A stretch of 64,000 nt of DNA from Crocodylus rhombifer (lineage: Eukaryota; Chordata; Crocodylia; Crocodylidae): assembly GCA_038503035.1 (NCBI GenBank), contig JAVSML010025537.1, forward strand, positions 1,057,946 to 1,121,945, given 5' to 3'. The position numbers were made by a program, and so were the translations under genes. Every line of letters begins with the position of its first letter. The first letter of the stretch is position 1. Shown here piece by piece: positions 33,250-44,509 of the stretch. The notes under the pieces were generated by a model, which was not told where the DNA came from, made no database searches, and saw only the letters and a list, made by a program, of their open reading frames with translations.

Positions 33250-33655
33250 GTAGAGCCTGGTGTGGCCAGTCACCAGCCTTGCCTGGTTCCAGGGCTCCTG
33301 TGGAGAAGGGGTCTGTGCAGGCATGCTTCCTGGTCTGCCGCCTCCTATGTGGTTACCATGCTGGTGTGGGGCTGTGCCCAGTGCACCTACAGAGCTCTTG
33401 GCAAGGTGCAGGCAAACACCAGTATGCCCAGCCTCCATGCCCCCATGCCTGCTTGATCCTTGCTCTCTGCCTTGGGCAGCATGCTCCCAGCCTTGCCTTG
33501 CACCAGCACTTGCCTGGTTCTTACCAAGAGCTCAATGGGTGCTCTGGGCAGTCACACACCAATGTGGACTGCACAGTGGGTGGCGGGCCCTGAGGCATGC
33601 CAGCAGGAGCCCCAGAACCAGGCAAGGCTGATGATAGGCCAGGCTGGGCTGTACC
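33250..33655. repeat. Palindromic core of the 31808-34262 element
   Basis: Left arm about 33250-33425, right arm about 33487-33655. 'agccttgcctggttccaggg' near 33280 pairs with 'ccccagaaccaggcaaggct' near 33610, and 'accaagagctcaatgggtgc' near 33525 pairs with sequence near 33382-33400. The loop is about 60 bp. Confidence 0.75.
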
Positions 33656-34262
33656 ATTATACCACATATTACAGGGGAATAAGGGCCCAGATAGCCCAGT
33701 TGGGGATGGGATCAGCTGCTCAGTGGTGTAAGGGCAGTTCCCAGCCCTGGGGCTGCTGCATGGTCCCTGCTACCCTGAACCCCAACACCTCCCCATCAAC
33801 TGCAGGACATGCACAGCAGGCAAGCTCCAAGCCCCACTGCCACTGTGATAAAAGCTCCTGGAGGAAAAAAGGACAGGTAAAATATGGGAGCCATAGCCCC
33901 CGCTTCCCTACCTGGTGGTTCAGACCCATACGTTCTTCTCCTAGGAGCACCGGCCACAGTCAACCTTAAGCTTCATGTGTCTGGGAGCTGTCCCCAGAGC
34001 CAGGCCTGACACCCTGTGCCTCCTGTCAGTCCAGAGCTGCCCTGAGAGGCCCCTGCCAGCCCGGGGCTGGCACCCCAGGAGTTCCCCCTGGCTGCTGCAG
34101 GTGGTTAAGCAGGGCAGAAGCAGCCCTGGATTAACCTGTCAGGCTCAATTTGCACTTGACTGAGATTCACGTGTATACATGCACCCAGGAGGAGTTTAAT
34201 GAGTCTGAATTTACTGTATAGTAAATTCAGGTGCATTAATTGCACATGTAGACGCATCCCTG

Positions 34263-35380
34263 ACATGGAATAGCTGTCAAGCCTTCATGCTGGACGATCA
34301 GTAGGTGGGTAAGGCTAACTGTGACTTTTTACCCTTGGACAGAAGAATCCTTCCAAAATCCAAGATTAGCTCCCTCGGACTTGGGGGTGGGGGGTGGCAC
34401 AGGCAAGAGTGCTTAGTGGTACCTGGAAAAACAACTGGCACCCTTGTTGCAGGATGCTATACTTGGTTCTTCCCAGTACAATTTCAGCAGGTTTTGTTGT
34501 GTTTTAGCAGTTGAGCAAGTCTCTCTGGTCACATTTTATAGCAGTATCAAGATATTTATATTGCTATCAAAGTGCTACAAATGTTATATCTGTCCATCTG
34601 TTAGACACGTTTTGAAATCCAGATCCAGTTGTTATGGTGTTAATCCATTTCTAATTAAGATATTTATGCTGTAGAAAAATGCAGCTTGCTACTTTTCTTA
34701 TAAAAGACTGTTCTTCTGCAATTCTTTATATAAAATTGCTAGTAGGCTATATAGTTAGCCCAGAAGGCTATAGAGTTCAATCCAACCAGCTCAAATGTGT
34801 ATTTACTAATATATACTTATATACAAGAAAACAGAGTACTGAACAAGCTAAGCATAAATAATGATAAACTCATTATTATATAATTTTCCAGTATAATTTT
34901 TTGACCCGTGAGTTAGTGTGTCTGTATTCCTCAGGGGAGGAAAAGAACAGGGACCTATGCTGATATTGATGCTATAGTGATGCTATTGATATAGTATATG
35001 GGCCTTCATCATGCAGTTCTTTTTAATTTTGGGTGACAGAGTGCTGCAAGCAAAGAGTTTTCATCTTGAGGAAGTTGAGAAAAGGAAACATTGTAAGCTT
35101 ATAGTATTAGAACTTATTTTTAACTTTGTATGAGGTGCTTTTTAATGACAAAATGTCCGTGAGCTTGAGGGTTTTTTCCCCCGCCTTACTGAGAATTTTC
35201 TACAGTCTGCTTTATTATGACTTTTTTTTGTTGCAATTAATAATAAAGCAGTTTATGAGGAAACAAAGGAAAGCAAAAAACCTAGAAAGGCCAAGTTATT
35301 AACCCCATATGTGGTGTTTTTATGAACAACAAACACAATCTGTGGTGCTGAGGTAGATCATATTAATTATATCACATATA
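34263..35380. other. AT-rich non-coding DNA
   Basis: Nothing is recognised. A 'cttggggg'/'ggggtgg' G-rich patch near 34380 is the only compositional feature. Confidence 0.5.
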
Positions 35381-36435
35381 GCACAAGACTGGGCAGTGGA
35401 CATTAAGGGCTACAGGCTGTACAGACAGGACGGTGTGGGGAAAAAGGTGGAGTGCACATTGCTGTCTATATTAAGGAGCAGTATACACCTTCTGTCTTTA
35501 ATTTGGGCCAGGAAGAAGGGTAAATTGAGGTACTTTGGGTCAGGTTACAGGGGGGTTGGGGTGAAAGGGACTTGGTAGTGGGGGTCTACTACAGATCTCC
35601 ACACTGGAGGACGAGTTAGGCCTAGAACTCTTGAGACAGCTCTCAGAGGCAGCACGCTCAAAGGACCTGGTCATCATGGGTGACTTTAACTTCCCAGACA
35701 TCTGCTGGGAGAAACAGACAGCCAGGTCTGTCCATTCACGAAATTTTCTAACCTCCTTACAGGACCTTTACCTATTGTAGGAGGTACGCATTCCAACTAG
35801 GGGAAATGCCTTACTAGACTTGGTACTGGCCACAGGGGATGACTTGGTGGGGGATCTGCAGGTGCAAGGTAACCTAGGGGATAGTGATCACCTATTGATA
35901 GGGTTCACTATCTGGAGAAAGGTGGGGAAGATAACTAGTAGGGCGGAAGTGCTAGACTTCAGGAAGGCCAACTTCAACAAGCTCAGGAGATTAGTTAGGG
36001 AGGGACTGACTGGTAAAAGTCTTGGAGAGATGGGAGTTCAAGAAGGGTGGGCATTTCTCAAGGGACTAATCCTGCAGGCACAGAAAAGGACCATCCCAGG
36101 ACATAAAAAGAGGCAAAAAAGCAAAGAAACCCTCTTGGTGGAGCAGGAAAATCCAGGAGAGCCTGGAGGGTAAAAAAAAGAGGCCTACTGGCTATGGAAG
36201 CAGGAGGCTGCCTCCAAGGAGTACACCTGCTTGGCTCGAGCTTGCTGGGAAACAGTGAGGAGAGCCAAAATGGAAATGGAGCTTAGGCTGGCAGCAAAAG
36301 TTAAGGATAACAAAAAGTCATTCTCTAAGTACATAGCAAGAAAAAGAAGGTGCAAGGTAACTTAGGGCCTCTTCAGGATGAACTAGGGCAACTGGTAACA
36401 CATAGGATGGTGAAAGTGGAGCTTCTAAATGATAA
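35381..36435 (+). mobile_element. Older CR1 (endonuclease half), split by a younger CR1
   Basis: This contains the ORF2 endonuclease C-terminal part and linker: 'GDFNFPDICWE' near 35680-35712, 'GNALLDLVLATGDDLV' near 35802-35845, 'GDSDHLLIGF' near 35877-35906, 'LDFRKANF' near 35955 and a lysine-rich linker. It stops at 'gagcttctaaatgataaat' (about 36435). The expected continuation 'ttctttgcatctgtgttcct' is at 40919, after the full-length CR1. Confidence 0.85.
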
Positions 36436-36439
36436 ATAA

Positions 36440-36817
36440 ATGAGGCTCCGGAGCGGTGAGAGACGCGCCGGTGAAGCCTGCTGGGCCCCCGCTCCCCCAA
36501 AGCCCCCAGACACCCCCTCAGGAGCCGCAGAGCCCCCTGCCAACCCCCAGCACAGCCGGAGGTAAGCGGGCTCGTGGTGGGAAGGGGTTAACTCCTCGGT
36601 CCCTGGGAGGAGGCCGGCTGCGTGGAGCCACGCCGGGTCAAGCCCCCACCAGGACCCTACTTGGCCCAGCCCCCCAGGGAGCCGCGCAACCAGGCTGCAT
36701 AAACAGGTGCTTGAGTTAGCGCGGAGTTTGTGCAGGAGAGGGCGTGGGAGGGCACGAGACCCTGCCTGTGACCCCCCCAGAGTAGTCAGCCCCAGTCGTA
36801 GCCAGCCTACCAGAGGC
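36440..36817 (+). promoter_or_regulatory. CR1 GC-rich 5' leader, likely internal promoter
   Basis: About 380 bp of strongly GC-rich sequence precedes ORF1 and is much richer in CpG than the surrounding DNA. CR1-like elements need an internal promoter here to retrotranspose. This region is absent from the truncated copies in the window, apart from the minus-strand piece at 1-317. No specific factor site is claimed. Confidence 0.5.
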
Positions 36818-37915
36818 ATGATACGGATGGGCACGCGCCGCACCCCGAGGGTCCCCTCAGGCTCTGCGGCCCCCCCATCGGGCACCTCAGAGATGGCCAC
36901 CCAGACGGAGCCCATGGTTCTGGGCTCCAAGCAGACGGAGCCCCTGGCTCTTGGCTGCAGGGGCTGCCTGTCCCTTTTTCAGGCTCTCGGGCCCAGGAGC
37001 ATGGCCACCTCCCCTTGTGGGGTCTGCTCCCTACTGGCATCTCTGGCGCACCAGCTGGAGGAGCTCCAGGCCACAGTCCAGAGACTGCGTGCCATCAGGG
37101 ACTGCGAGCAGGAGATAAACTCCTACTGCCAGGCCTTTCTCCCCCAGGAGCCGCAGGGTAAAGCACCATCTCCCTCCAGGACTAAGGAGGACTCTGGGAC
37201 CTCCTGCTCTGCCCAGTCAGGGGCATGGACCAAGGTGGTCAAGGGCCCTAAGGCCCGCCGCACCAAGGCCCCTCCCTTGCTGGAGCTTAGCAACAGGTTC
37301 ACACCTCTTGCAGCCCCAGCAGAGCCTGCTCAGTTGCCAGCTCCCGCAGGCAACCCAGGCTCAACCGCAGCTACTGCCCCCGCTCTCCCCAAGACAAAAC
37401 GAAAGGTGTTTGTTGTGGGAGACTCCATCCTGTGGGGGACTGAGGGGACAATCTGCTGCCCCGACCCCTTAGCCCGGAAAGTCTGCTGCTTCCCGGGGAC
37501 CCGCATCCGAGACATTGCGGAGAGGATCCCATAGCTCCTCCAGCCCACAGACCACTACCCCATGCTCCTTATTCATGTGGGCACCAATGACACGGCTCAG
37601 AGCACTCCCAGCCAGGTCATGAGGTGCTACAGGGATTTGGGAGCAGGACTTAGGGGTCTGGGAGCTCAGGTGGTGTTTTCATCGATCCTCCCAGTCTCAG
37701 GCTATGGGCTGAGGAGGGAGAGGAGGATCCACGCAGTGAACCAAAGACTGCGGAGCTGGTGTCATCGGGAAGGCTTTGGCTTCCATGACCACAGCCCGCT
37801 CTTTGGCGAGAGAGGCAGCGAGCTGCTGGGAAGAGATGGCCTCCACCTCTCCCCCTTGGGGAGGAGGCTCTTCTCAGCTAGGCTGGCTGACCTGCTCCAC
37901 CGGGCTTTAAACTAA
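36818..37915 (+). pseudogene. CR1 ORF1: four-cysteine, coiled-coil and SGNH-esterase protein, one stop
   Basis: ORF1 of CR1-like elements is a nucleic-acid-binding, RNP-forming protein; some carry an esterase domain. From the ATG at 36818 the frame is 365 codons with one in-frame TAG at 37532-37534 (codon 239); the open frame extends upstream to 36707. Visible: Cys47-x2-Cys50 and Cys67-x2-Cys70 (zinc-finger-like); a Leu/Gln-rich coiled-coil stretch at about 71-105; a basic Pro/Ala linker; and an SGNH-hydrolase domain from about 195. Its blocks are 'VVGDSI' (Ser203), 'HVGTND' (Asn257) and 'DGLHLS' (Asp340, His343), so the presumed catalytic residues are retained. The stop falls between the Ser block and the Asn block. 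The esterase's role in the element is not settled; a lipid or membrane role has been suggested. Confidence 0.85.
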
Positions 37916-38031
37916 GCCCACTGGGGGATGGGGGGACTACTGCCACTGCTGGCCCACTGAGCAACCCTTGCAAAGCCAGCAGACCAAGGCACTTAAGGGA
38001 GCCCACCCCTGCCCCAGCCCTGGCACAATCT

Positions 38032-40828
38032 GTGGGCAAGGCAAGAGCCCCCAAGGGCACACTTGCCTGCCTGTACACTAATGCCAGGAGCCTGGGCAAC
38101 AAGCAGGAGGAGCTCATCCTCCTGCTCAGTGCAAAGAATTATGACGTCATTGGGATAACGGAGACCTGGTGGGACTCCACCCATGACTGGACCACGGGTA
38201 TAGAGGGCTATACCCTGTACAGGAGGGATCGTGTTGACAAAAGGGGCAGGGGGTGTAGCTCTCTATGTGAAGGAAAGCTACATGTCCCTGTAAGCTGATG
38301 TTGGCAACCGGCATGGACAGCTAGAGACCCTCTGGGTAAAAATTCATGGGGAATACGGCACAGGGGACACAATGGTGGGAGTCTACTACAGACCTCCCAC
38401 TCAAAGGCCTGAGCTTGACCAGGAGTTCGCCTGGGAACTGACTGAGGCCGCTTGCTCCAGGACCTTGGTTGTCATAGGTGACTTCAATTACCTGGACATC
38501 TCACGGGATGATCACTCAGCTAAATCCCAGCGGTCGCAAAGCTTTCTCTCGTGCGTGGATGACCTCTACCTGACTCAAGAAGTCTATGGGCCAACAAGAG
38601 GCAAAGCGCTGCTCGACCTGGTACTGGCTATGGGGGACGACCTAATCAGCGACCTAGTGATCGATGGGAAGCTGGGTGACAGCGACCACGAGCTGATCAC
38701 CTTCACCATCCTCCGTAAAGCTGGCAAGTCAGTCAGCAACACAGAAGTCCTTGACTTCAGAAAAGCCGACTTTGACAAGCTCAAGAGGCTTGTCAGTCAG
38801 GCCCTTAGGGACCATGACCCCAGGGAGATGGGAGTTCAAGAAGAGTGGTTGCTTCTCAAGGAAGCGATCCTCAATGCACCAGCCAAATCTGTTCCAACAT
38901 GGAGGAATGGCAGCAAGAAGACACAGCAGCCCTCCTGGCTCTCCAGGGACCTAGCGGACCTCCTGCGGCTAAAAAGGAAAGCCTACAAATGATGGAGGAC
39001 GGGATTCACCTCCAAGGAGGATTATTCTGCGCTGGTCCGGTCCTGCAGGGACCAAACCAGGAAAGCCAAGGCTGCAATTGAACTCCAACTAGCTTCAAGC
39101 ATCAAGGACAACAAAAAGTCTTTTTTCAGATATGTGGGGAGCCGGAGGAAAAGCAAGGGCAACGTTGGACCCCTGCTAAACCAGATGGGGCAACTGACAA
39201 CTGACGCCCAGGAAAAAGCCAACCTATTAAATAGGTACTTTGTATCAGTCTTTCATCAGTCCCATGGGACACCCATGCCCGCTATGGGACAGGGAGATCC
39301 GGGTGATGGGGATCCCCTACCCTCCATCAATGCTGACCTCGTGAAGGAACATCTTGAGAAATTGGATACCTTCAAGTCAGCCGGCCCTGACAATCTGCAC
39401 CACAGGGTACTCAAGGAGCTGGCGAGTGTCATAGCCCAGCCCCTGGCACGGATCTTTGAAAACTCCCGGCACTCTGGTGTAGTGCCCGAAGACTGGAAGA
39501 AGGCCAATGTGGTGCCGATCTTCAAGAAAGGGAGGAGAGTGGATCCGGCTAACTACAGGCCCATTAGCCTGACTTCTAACCTGGGGAAGAGCTTAGAAAA
39601 GTTTATTAAGGAGGCCATCCTTGGTGGACTGGCCCAGGCTAACACTCTAAGGGATAGCCAGCACGGGTTTGTTGCGGGTAGGTCTTGTTTGACCAATCTC
39701 ATTTCCTTCTATGACCAGGTGACCTATCACCTGGATGAGGGAGATGAGATTGATGTCATATATTCTGACTTCAAAAAAGCTTTTGATCTGGTATCCCATG
39801 ATCACCTCTTGGCCAAACTGCCCAGCTGTGGCCTTGGCTCCACCACGATCCGCTGGCTGGGAAATTGGCTCTGTGGTCGGACCCAGAGGGTTGTAATCGA
39901 TGGCAGTCACTCATCGTGGTGCCCTGTGACCAGTGGGGTCCCTCAAGGCTCTGTCCTGGGACCCATCCTGTTCAACATCTTCATTAATGATGTGGACATT
40001 GGAGTCAGGAGTGGACTGGCCAAGTTCACCGATGACACCAAACTTTGGGGCAAAGCATCCACACCAGAAGATAGGTGGGTGATCCAGGCTGACCTGGACA
40101 GGCTCAGCAAATGAGCAGACGAGAACCTGATGGTGTTTAACACCGAAAAATGCAAGGTTCTCCACCTTGGGAGGAAAAACCTGCAGCATCCTTGTAGGCT
40201 CGGCAGTGCTATGTTGGACAGCACTACAGAAGAAAGAGACTTGGGGGTCATCATTGACCACAAGATGCACATGAGCCTGCAATGCGATGCTGCAGCTAGT
40301 AAAGCGACCAAAATGCTGGCGTGCATCCATAGATGCTTCTCCAGCAAATCCCGGGACGTCATTCTCCCCTTGTACTCGGCCTTGGTGAGGCCGCAGCTGG
40401 AGTACTGCGTCCAGTTTTGGGCTCCACAATTCAAAAAGGATGTGGAGAAGCTTGAGAGAGTCCAGAGGAGAGCCACGCGCATAATCAGAGGTCAGGAAAA
40501 CAGATCTTACGATGACAGGCTGAGAGCCATGGGACTCTTTAGCCTGGAAAAGTGTAGGCTCAGGGGTGATCTGATGGCCACCTATAAGTTTATCAGGGGT
40601 GACCACCAGGATCTGGGGGAACGTTTGTTCACCAGAGCGCCCCAAGGGATGACGAGGTCGAACGGTCACAAATTCCTGCAAGACTGCTTCAGGCTGGACA
40701 TAAGGAAGAATTTCTTTACTGTCCGAGTCCCCAAGGGCTGGAACAGTCTGCCGTCGGAGGTGGTTCAAGCACCTACATTGAACACCTTCAAGAGTAAATT
40801 GGATGCTTATCTTGCTGGGATCCTATGA
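38032..40828 (+). pseudogene. CR1 ORF2: endonuclease and reverse transcriptase, broken
   Basis: ORF2 nicks target DNA and reverse-transcribes CR1 RNA. The APE-type endonuclease shows 'YTNARSL' (near 38075), 'ITETWWD' (near 38155), 'VGVYYRPP' (38375), 'GDFN' (38477-38488) and 'SDHELITF' (38681). The RT shows 'VVPIFKKGRR' (near 39510), 'QHGFVAGRSCLTNL' (39658), a 'SDFKKAFDLVSHD' block (39765), 'SGVPQGSVLGP' (39933) and the catalytic box, here FTDD (40025-40036) instead of the usual FADD. Breaks: a one-base insertion in the G-rich run near 38250, TAA near 38299, TGA at 38990-38992, and TGA at 40112-40114 where other copies have Trp. Otherwise one frame is open to the TGA at 40826-40828. The frame is open upstream of 38032 and has no obvious ATG, so the start is uncertain. 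Confidence 0.88.
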
Positions 40829-40918
40829 CCCCAGCTGACTTCCTGCCCTTTGGGCAGGGGGCTGGACTCGATGATTTCTCGAGGTCCCTTCCAGCCTGAT
40901 GTCTATGAAATCTATGAA

Positions 40919-42555
40919 ATTTCTTTGCATCTGTGTTCCTGAACACGAATACAAATATGCATCCCAATGGGACCTTAGGTAAGCCCAGTATAGATACCAA
41001 CTCACCAACTGTTTGAGCTGACCTAGTAAAGGGGCACCTGGAGGGGTTGAATGTATTTAATTCAACAGGTCCTGATGATCTTCATCCTAGGGTACTTAGG
41101 GAATTAGCTGGAGTCATAGTGGAGCCTCTGGCACAACTGTTTGAGCACTCGTGGAGGATTGGAAAAGGGCCAGCGTGGTCCCTATTTTCAAGAAGGGGAG
41201 GAAGGAGGAACTGGGTAACTATAGGCTGGTTAGTCTTATCTCTATCCTTGGCAAGATCTTTGAGAAAATTGCTAATAATCACATGTGTGGGGGACCAGCA
41301 GGTAAAATGATGTTAAGTGGCAATCAGCAAGGGTTCATAGCAGGCAGATCCTGACTAACCTGGTTTCATTTTACGACTGGGTCACAAAATGCTTGGATGA
41401 AGGAACAGATGTAGATGTTATTTACTTAGATTTTAAAAAGGCCTTTGAGACAGTCTCACACCCAATTTTTATAAATAAACCTACAGTGGCAATGTAGATT
41501 ATTACACAGTCCAGTGGGTGGAAAATTGATTTATGATGGTGGATGGGTTGGTTTCTACCTGGAAAAATGTAGGCAGCGGAGTCCCCCATGGCTCTGTCCT
41601 GGGACCCGACTATTCAATATCTTCATTAGTGACTTGAATGAGGGAGTAGAAAGCACCCTGTCCAAGTTTGCTGACAACACCAAACTATGGGGGGAGGTCC
41701 ACAAACTAGATGGCAGGGAGTGAATCCAGGTTGATTTGGACAGGCTGGGGAAATGGGCTGAAGAGAACAGGATGCAGTTTAGCAAGGATAAGTGTCATGT
41801 GTTGCACCTGGGGAGGAAGAATCATTAACACTCCTATAGCCTGGGGGGTACCATTCAAAGTAGCACAACTGTGGAAAAGGATCTTGGAGTAGTAGTCGAC
41901 TCCAAAATGAACAAGAGTTACCAGTGTGATAAGGTAATAAGTAAAGCTAACCTCACCTTTTCTTGCATAAGTAGGTGCATCACAAACAGGTTTAGGGAGG
42001 TGATACTTCTGCTCTATGATTAGGCTGCAGCTGAACTACTGTGTCCAGTTTTGGTTGCCACACTTTGCGAGGGATGTGGATGGCCTGGAGAGAGTTCAGC
42101 AGAGATCCACTCGTCTGGTTAAAGGCCTACAGAAAAAAAACTCTATGTGGACCGATTGGGAGACCTGAACCTCCCCAGCCTCTGCAAAAGGAGGCTGAGA
42201 GGTGATCTCATGGCCGCCTACAAAATTATCAGGGGCGGCTAGCAAGAAATAGGGGATACAATGTTTACCAAGGTGCCTGTTGGGGTAACTACAAATAATG
42301 GCCACAAACTAGAAGATGGCAAATTCAGGTTGGACATCAGGAAAAAATTCTTTATGGTGAGGGTTGCCAAAATGTGGAATAAGCTTCTAAGGGAGGTGGT
42401 GCTGTCTCCTTCCCTGGAGGTGTTTAAAACGAGATTGGACAGACACCTGGCTGGGGTCATCTGACCCCAATACTCATTCTTGCCCAGGGCAGGGGATCAG
42501 ACTCGATAATCTAATAGGTCCCTTCTGATCCTAACATCTATGAAACTATGAAGAA
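40919..42555 (+). mobile_element. Older CR1 (RT half and 3' end), continuation of 35381-36435
   Basis: It resumes with 'ttctttgcatctgtgttcct', follows the RT order ('NSTGPDDLHPRVLRELAGVI' near 41055, 'VPIFKKGRKEELGNYRLV' near 41180, a '[14 protein letters not shown]' block near 41425, a FADN in place of FADD near 41670) and ends 'cctaacatctatgaaactatg'. Together with the left half it is a CR1 of about 2.7 kb starting in the endonuclease domain. Confidence 0.85.
41047..42464 (+). pseudogene. Decayed CR1 RT remnant
   Basis: RT reading across at least four frame changes: 41047-41160, 41151-41354, 41640-41720, then 42261-42464 (C-terminal 'NNGHKLEDGKFRLDIRKKFF' region). The catalytic box has decayed to FADN near 41670, and a TGA replaces a conserved position near 41720. 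It is more decayed than the copies at 479 and 36436, in line with being the older host element. Confidence 0.8.
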
Positions 42556-43105
42556 GCATTGCAATCTCCTTGAGCTCCTGGGGCAGGTAAGAGATGGGGC
42601 AAGGTATGCTGACCATTGTAGACTGGGCAAGAGGGAGCATGGGTGAGCAGAAGGGAAGTCTTATCCCTTTGGGTTACTGCTGCTATAATGGTGTCAACTC
42701 CCTTTCTGCAGCAGGACCCCTGTGGCTGGGCTCCCTGGGAGCTTATCCTGGTCCCCCCAAAATCCCTAGGTACATAGTTATTGGGTGCAGAGTGTGCATA
42801 GTTTGGCAAATGCTCTCTGGGGGCCAGAGGAGCATATTACATTTGGCCTGCTAACTCTCTGGCCCCACAGATATACTGCTTGGTACAGTGCTGGGCTGCC
42901 TGGCTCCTATGGCCACAGTGCAGGGCTGCCCCTGCCATGACAAAGTCTCCAAATGGGGGGATTCTGGGGTGCTCTCATACTCTCTGCCCAGGGCTGGTGC
43001 CCCACTCACTCCACCCAAGTTAAGCTAACAGTACAGCACCCCATTCTCCACTCCGGTATGCTGGATTTTCCTTTGTAAGACCTGCATTGACTTCAGTTGT
43101 ATTAA
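42556..43105. other. Moderately GC-rich non-coding DNA
   Basis: Possible unrecognised repeat sequence ('cagtgctgggctgcctggct', then a related 'cagtgcagggctgcccctgc' about 30 bp on). No termini or coding region are defined. Confidence 0.4.
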
Positions 43106-43109
43106 AAGT

Positions 43110-43535
43110 GAAGCAGGTGCAGAAAAGGAATATTTAGTTGATGAAGAGAATGAAGAGCTATTTTATGAAAGGAGACGTAAAGAACTTGGTTTGTGTAGCC
43201 TGGCAAAATGAAGGCTGAGGGGGACTGCGATTATTTTCTATGAATGTATCACAGAAGTAAATATTCTGGAAGGAGAAGACCTAGTTAAGCTTATGGACAC
43301 TGCTGGCACAAGAACAGATGAGCATAAACTAGCTGTGAATAAATTTAGGGTGGAAGTTAGAAGGTTTTTAAGCATTAGAAAAACAAATGGCATCTGGAAC
43401 AGCTTCCAGAAGAGTAGGGAGGGAAAAAATCCTAACAAGTTTCATAATGGCTAGGGATAAATCTGTAAAAATGCAGTTCCTTGCAGTATCGTAGGACTAG
43501 ACTCTGTGACCCAAAGGTCCTTTTGGATAGTTAGT
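43110..43535 (+). mobile_element. Ancient CR1/L3-like 3' fragment
   Basis: Plus-strand reading 'RRKELGLCSLAK' near 43172 and 'NKFRVEVRRF' near 43340, then 'WNSFQK' near 43397, follow the order of the CR1 RT C-terminus. Next comes a 3'UTR-like 'gtaggactagactctgtgac' and 'aaaggtccttttggata'. Highly diverged. Confidence 0.65.
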
Positions 43536-44509
43536 TTTGTTTTCTTTGTCCAGGACTAGTGTATGGAGTAGAGAATTAAATATTATTATCTACAGTAGAA
43601 CCTTTTTGCAATATAGAGCAGCTTCAAAACAATTATATGACAAATGGTTTCTGTGTTCTCGAACTCTGATAAAGTGATAATAGATTTGTTTTGTAGGAAG
43701 CTAGTGTTTGGGAGCTGAAATACTTAAGTAAATAGAGAATGTTAAGTTATATTCAGCTCAAGCAGAGAGCTTTTCAATTTGTTCACATATCTCAGTTGGT
43801 CATTATCTCCGCATTTTAGGCCAAACAATTTTCCATGGACATTTTGCACAAACATTTAAAGTGAAGCAACTTATAAATAGCTTTCATCTCAGCGAGCAGT
43901 CTGGGAGAGCAATTTATTATTATGCAACTTTGTTTGTTAAAGATGGTGTGTACAGATTTCTAACCTTGTAAATATTTTTTCTTCCTTTCTTACTAAGTTT
44001 TTACTTTTCACTAAGAAAATATATTTTATTAAAAGGAAAATTCTTTTTTATTGATTTTTTTTTTTAAAGCAGTTTTGTGTAGAACTTATAAATATTTGAC
44101 CAACAACATACATGGGTCATTTTTTAAAAGATCATTAAGTCTTTTGAGACACCATTTTGGATCTATGCCATCTGTGTTTTGATTTGAAAACCTGCTATGT
44201 AGCTCTTTAAAGATCTTTTGGCATGGTCTATTGCTTAATTAGATGTATTGATATCTTGTTGCTTGTCTGATATCTTCATACAGAATATCTAAGAAGGGCA
44301 TTCAAGCATTTTGATTTTTCTGAATGATTTTGTTGTTTCCTTTATTTTCCTCCTACCAAGAGAAACAGAATCACTGCTGTGCTGCTAGCTGAAATCCGCA
44401 TATGTTGGATAAAGCGTATTTTTGCTGTAGGTTTTAAATTCTAGTTACTTGATTGGTTGATTTTAAAAGTTTGAGGAATACTAACAGGTGAACCTGATGA
44501 GACATTTAA

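Larger units (their letters stand above)
31808..34262. mobile_element. Palindromic DNA transposon hosting a CR1
   Basis: Left end 'cagtgggtgcatctacat'; right end reverse-complemented 'cagggatgcgtctacatgtg'. Both share a gcatctacat/gcgtctacat core followed by cattaat-rich subterminal DNA. A GC-rich palindrome spans about 33250-33655. A CR1 (32395-33247) is inserted. I found no matching TSD (atgctact against acatggaa), so the element may be rearranged. Confidence 0.55.
36436..40918 (+). mobile_element. Near full-length CR1 retrotransposon (about 4.5 kb)
   Basis: This is the most complete element in the window. It has a GC-rich leader (36440-36817), ORF1 (36818-37915), a short inter-ORF region, ORF2 with endonuclease and RT (about 38032-40828), a 3'UTR ('cttgctgggatcctatgacc', 'gggctggactcgatgatttc') and a terminal 'tctatgaaatctatgaaat' tail. 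The length matches complete CR1s known from birds. It lies inside an older CR1 (35381-36435 plus 40919-42555). Short 'aaat' words at both junctions are a possible TSD. Three nonsense codons and one frameshift in ORF2, and one nonsense codon in ORF1, make it inactive but young. Confidence 0.9.

Noticed and set aside
33260..33969. Overlapping plus-strand frames of 120-170 codons
   Set aside because: Palindromic GC-rich element interior without any known motif.
36436..40918. Functional, active CR1
   Set aside because: A stop in ORF1 and three stops plus a frameshift in ORF2 rule out self-mobilisation of this copy.
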